Translations under genes and position numbers: made by a program | Assembly: GCA_046302135.1 (NCBI GenBank) | Contig: JBKCIQ010000033.1 | Span: 1-25,358, forward strand | Reading direction: 5' to 3' | DNA: 25,358 nucleotides | DNA from: AM-1111 sp046302135 | GTDB lineage: Bacteria > Bacteroidota > Bacteroidia > B-17B0 > Aurantibacillaceae | The notes under the pieces: generated by a model | What the model was told of the DNA's origin: nothing | Database searches by the model: none | Seen by the model: the letters and a program-made list of their open reading frames with translations, nothing else | Part shown: in pieces, positions 23,557 to 25,358 of the stretch | How the letters are laid out: each line of letters opens with the position of its first letter | Position numbering within the stretch: the stretch's first letter is position 1

Positions 23557-25230
23557 TTAATTTTTAATTACCCTAACAGTTTTAGAATAGTGGTTGCCAT
23601 AAATCTTTAGGAAATAAATTCCTGTACTTAAATCACTAACATTCAACTCAAAGCTTTTATGCCCAGAGTGAAAATTTTGGTTTAGTTTAGTAATATCTTT
23701 AACTATTTTACCCGTTGCGTCCATCATTTGAACTGAGATTTCTTCTTCATTCAGCAACAAGAATGAAACATTTAATGTTTCATCTGCTGGATTGGGATAT
23801 AAATTAAAATCAGAAATGTAATTTTCATAATTAGTTCCTACATTAAAACCATCATAAAAAATCTTATGAACGTAAATATCAGGGTTACCAGAGCGATTAT
23901 CTTCCCATGCAAAAATACTCCCTCCATCTTCATCGGAAACATTTTTTGGACTTGTCTGATTTCCTACAGCATTTCCGACAATAACTCCGTTATTAGTCCA
24001 CAGTGCCTGACCAGCATTTGAAATCCTTTGTGCCATAATATCGTACCCACCGCCTCTCATATCTTGCCAAACTATTACTGCACCACCTTTACCATCACCT
24101 GTTATATTGGGATTCAGTTGATCGTTAATTGAGTTGCAAACAATCATACCATTGTTAGTCCACTGCGCAGTACCGGTTGAATTTAATTTCTGGGCATAAA
24201 TGTCATATTGCCCATTACGCATATCCTTCCATGTAATAATTGAACCTGCAACTCTAGGATTTGATAGAATGTCTACTGCACTTTGGTTACCAGGTGAAGT
24301 GCAGACTGCGGCACCGTTGGCTCCCCAAAGCAAATTACCGAGTGAATCCAATTTCTGGGCATAAATATCATAATCTATCCCATTTCTGATATCTGTCCAT
24401 GAAATAATTGCTCCACCTGAAGCGCTATCCGGATCGATTTTAGGATTTGTTTGTCCTCCATTGGCGCTACAAACTTTTTTTGCAGTATTACCCCATAGCA
24501 AATTGCCGCTAGGCCCAACACGTTGAGCGTACACATCGTAATCAATTCCGTTTCGGAAATCTTGCCAGGTAACAATTGCTCCACCCTTACCATCTTTCTG
24601 CATTCTAGGATTAAGAAATTCACCGGTAGTTTGACTTAGCTTAACTCCACCTGGTTGCCATAAAGTATTTCCATTTCCATTTATTCTTTGCATCCAAACC
24701 TCCCACCTGTAATTGGTGGCATTCTGTTTTTCAAATACAATGTAAGCGCCGCCCATTTCATCAGTAACCAGCCTCTCATTGTGTTCTCTTTCATTAAGAT
24801 TCGTAACAACAACACCGTTGAGAGTCCAGAGTGGATTACCATTTGGTCCTAATCTTTGCGCATATAAATCTCTTTCAATTTGAGATCTCCAATCCGACCA
24901 GGCAATTATAACACCACCATTCATATCACTAACAATTGCAGGTGTACTCTGATCTGCTGAATTGGTGCAAACAGGAACTCCGTTCAAGGCCCATTTAGGA
25001 ATTCCTAAAGAATCTATGTGCTGTGCATAAATATCAGGCGCTCCGTTTCTGTAATCTTTCCATACAATAAAAACTCCTTTATGACCATCATCACACATAC
25101 GTAAATCAATCTGCCAACTGTTGGCAACAACTACAGGTGTATTAACTGAGGTATTAGAAACCCATTGACAATAAGTGTAGGGTATGTTAAGAATAAATAA
25201 AAGAAATGGTATGATGTAATTTTTTATCAT
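23557..25230 (-). CDS. secreted eight-repeat (probable beta-propeller) protein with type IX sorting domain, tandem paralogue
   Basis: Same design as the downstream gene: 557 residues, signal peptide (NYIIPFLLFILNIPYTYCQ), eight repeats (for example GGAIVTWQDFRNGIDYDVYA, GGAIISWTDIRNGIDYDIYA) and a sorting tail with LYPNPA and GIYFLKIYG. The repeats correspond one to one with those of the neighbour: the third is the odd one in both (QRIN.. but no WqD.R), and the fourth ends LLWGNTAK in both, so the whole gene was duplicated after the repeats had formed. It is the first gene of the pair. The 128 bases upstream hold only a weak TACATTTA box (25256-25263) as a possible promoter. No enzyme motif is visible; a binding or adhesion role is a guess. 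Confidence 0.85.
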   Translation of the reverse strand: MIKNYIIPFLLFILNIPYTYCQWVSNTSVNTPVVVANSWQIDLRMCDDGHKGVFIVWKDYRNGAPDIYAQHIDSLGIPKWALNGVPVCTNSADQSTPAIVSDMNGGVIIAWSDWRSQIERDLYAQRLGPNGNPLWTLNGVVVTNLNEREHNERLVTDEMGGAYIVFEKQNATNYRWEVWMQRINGNGNTLWQPGGVKLSQTTGEFLNPRMQKDGKGGAIVTWQDFRNGIDYDVYAQRVGPSGNLLWGNTAKKVCSANGGQTNPKIDPDSASGGAIISWTDIRNGIDYDIYAQKLDSLGNLLWGANGAAVCTSPGNQSAVDILSNPRVAGSIITWKDMRNGQYDIYAQKLNSTGTAQWTNNGMIVCNSINDQLNPNITGDGKGGAVIVWQDMRGGGYDIMAQRISNAGQALWTNNGVIVGNAVGNQTSPKNVSDEDGGSIFAWEDNRSGNPDIYVHKIFYDGFNVGTNYENYISDFNLYPNPADETLNVSFLLLNEEEISVQMMDATGKIVKDITKLNQNFHSGHKSFELNVSDLSTGIYFLKIYGNHYSKTVRVIKN

Positions 25231-25358
25231 AATAATTAGAGTTAAAAAAGTGAGTTAAATGTAAAAAAATTAATAATTAATTAAACTTTTCTCAATGTTA
25301 AATTAATTTTCAACCGAATTTATGGTCTTATTAAGAGTAATGAAGAAAATTCCTCATC

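Noticed and set aside
21881..25230. CRISPR-like or DNA-level tandem repeat
   Set aside because: Similarity is between protein repeats of about 50 residues that have diverged in DNA; there are no identical spaced repeats.

Overview
The window is a chromosomal segment of a low-GC member of the Bacteroidetes (Bacteroidota), most like the Flavobacteriales group. Four things support this: two proteins end in type IX secretion (Por) sorting domains, the clear promoters fit the Bacteroidetes TTTG/TAnnTTTG consensus, start codons are preceded by A-rich stretches instead of Shine-Dalgarno sequences, and the ribosomal proteins read as Bacteroidetes versions (zinc-free S14, S4 and L36; secY joined directly to infA).

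Layout. Positions 1-280 are AT-rich non-coding DNA. On the + strand follow purA (AMP synthesis), an overlapping gene for an exported OmpA-domain protein, and, behind its own promoter, an outer-membrane barrel protein of FadL-like type. A small PspC-domain gene converges on it from the - strand. From 21651 down to 4554, all on the - strand, lies one nearly gapless ribosomal and transcription superoperon: rpsL-rpsG-fusA-rpsJ-rplC-rplD-rplW-rplB-rpsS-rplV-rpsC-rplP-rpmC-rpsQ-rplN-rplX-rplE-rpsN-rpsH-rplF-rplR-rpsE-rpmD-rplO-secY-infA-rpmJ-rpsM-rpsK-rpsD-rpoA-rplQ. It is the str, S10, spc and alpha operons fused head to tail, starting at a consensus promoter near 21710-21742 and ending at an intrinsic terminator near 4449-4480. 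Upstream of rpsL, also on the - strand, are two tandem paralogous genes for secreted proteins of eight repeats each, probably beta-propellers, with type IX sorting tails.

The superoperon supplies ribosomal proteins for both subunits, the RNA polymerase alpha subunit, elongation factor G, initiation factor 1 and the SecY channel. The remaining genes concern nucleotide synthesis and the cell surface.

Three points stand out. First, rpsK (S11), an essential gene, has an in-frame TAA at codon 40 where relatives have a serine or threonine; the reading frame is otherwise intact on both sides. Second, the unusually long 88-base gap between rpsM and rpsK can fold in the sense strand into a 7-bp hairpin followed by a geometrically good H-type pseudoknot 16 bases before the rpsK start, a strong candidate for a ribosomal-protein autoregulatory element. 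Third, a hairpin of the same design, with the same U-G wobble at the same step, sits in the other long gap, in front of rpsH. No phage, insertion sequence, CRISPR array, tRNA or rRNA was seen.
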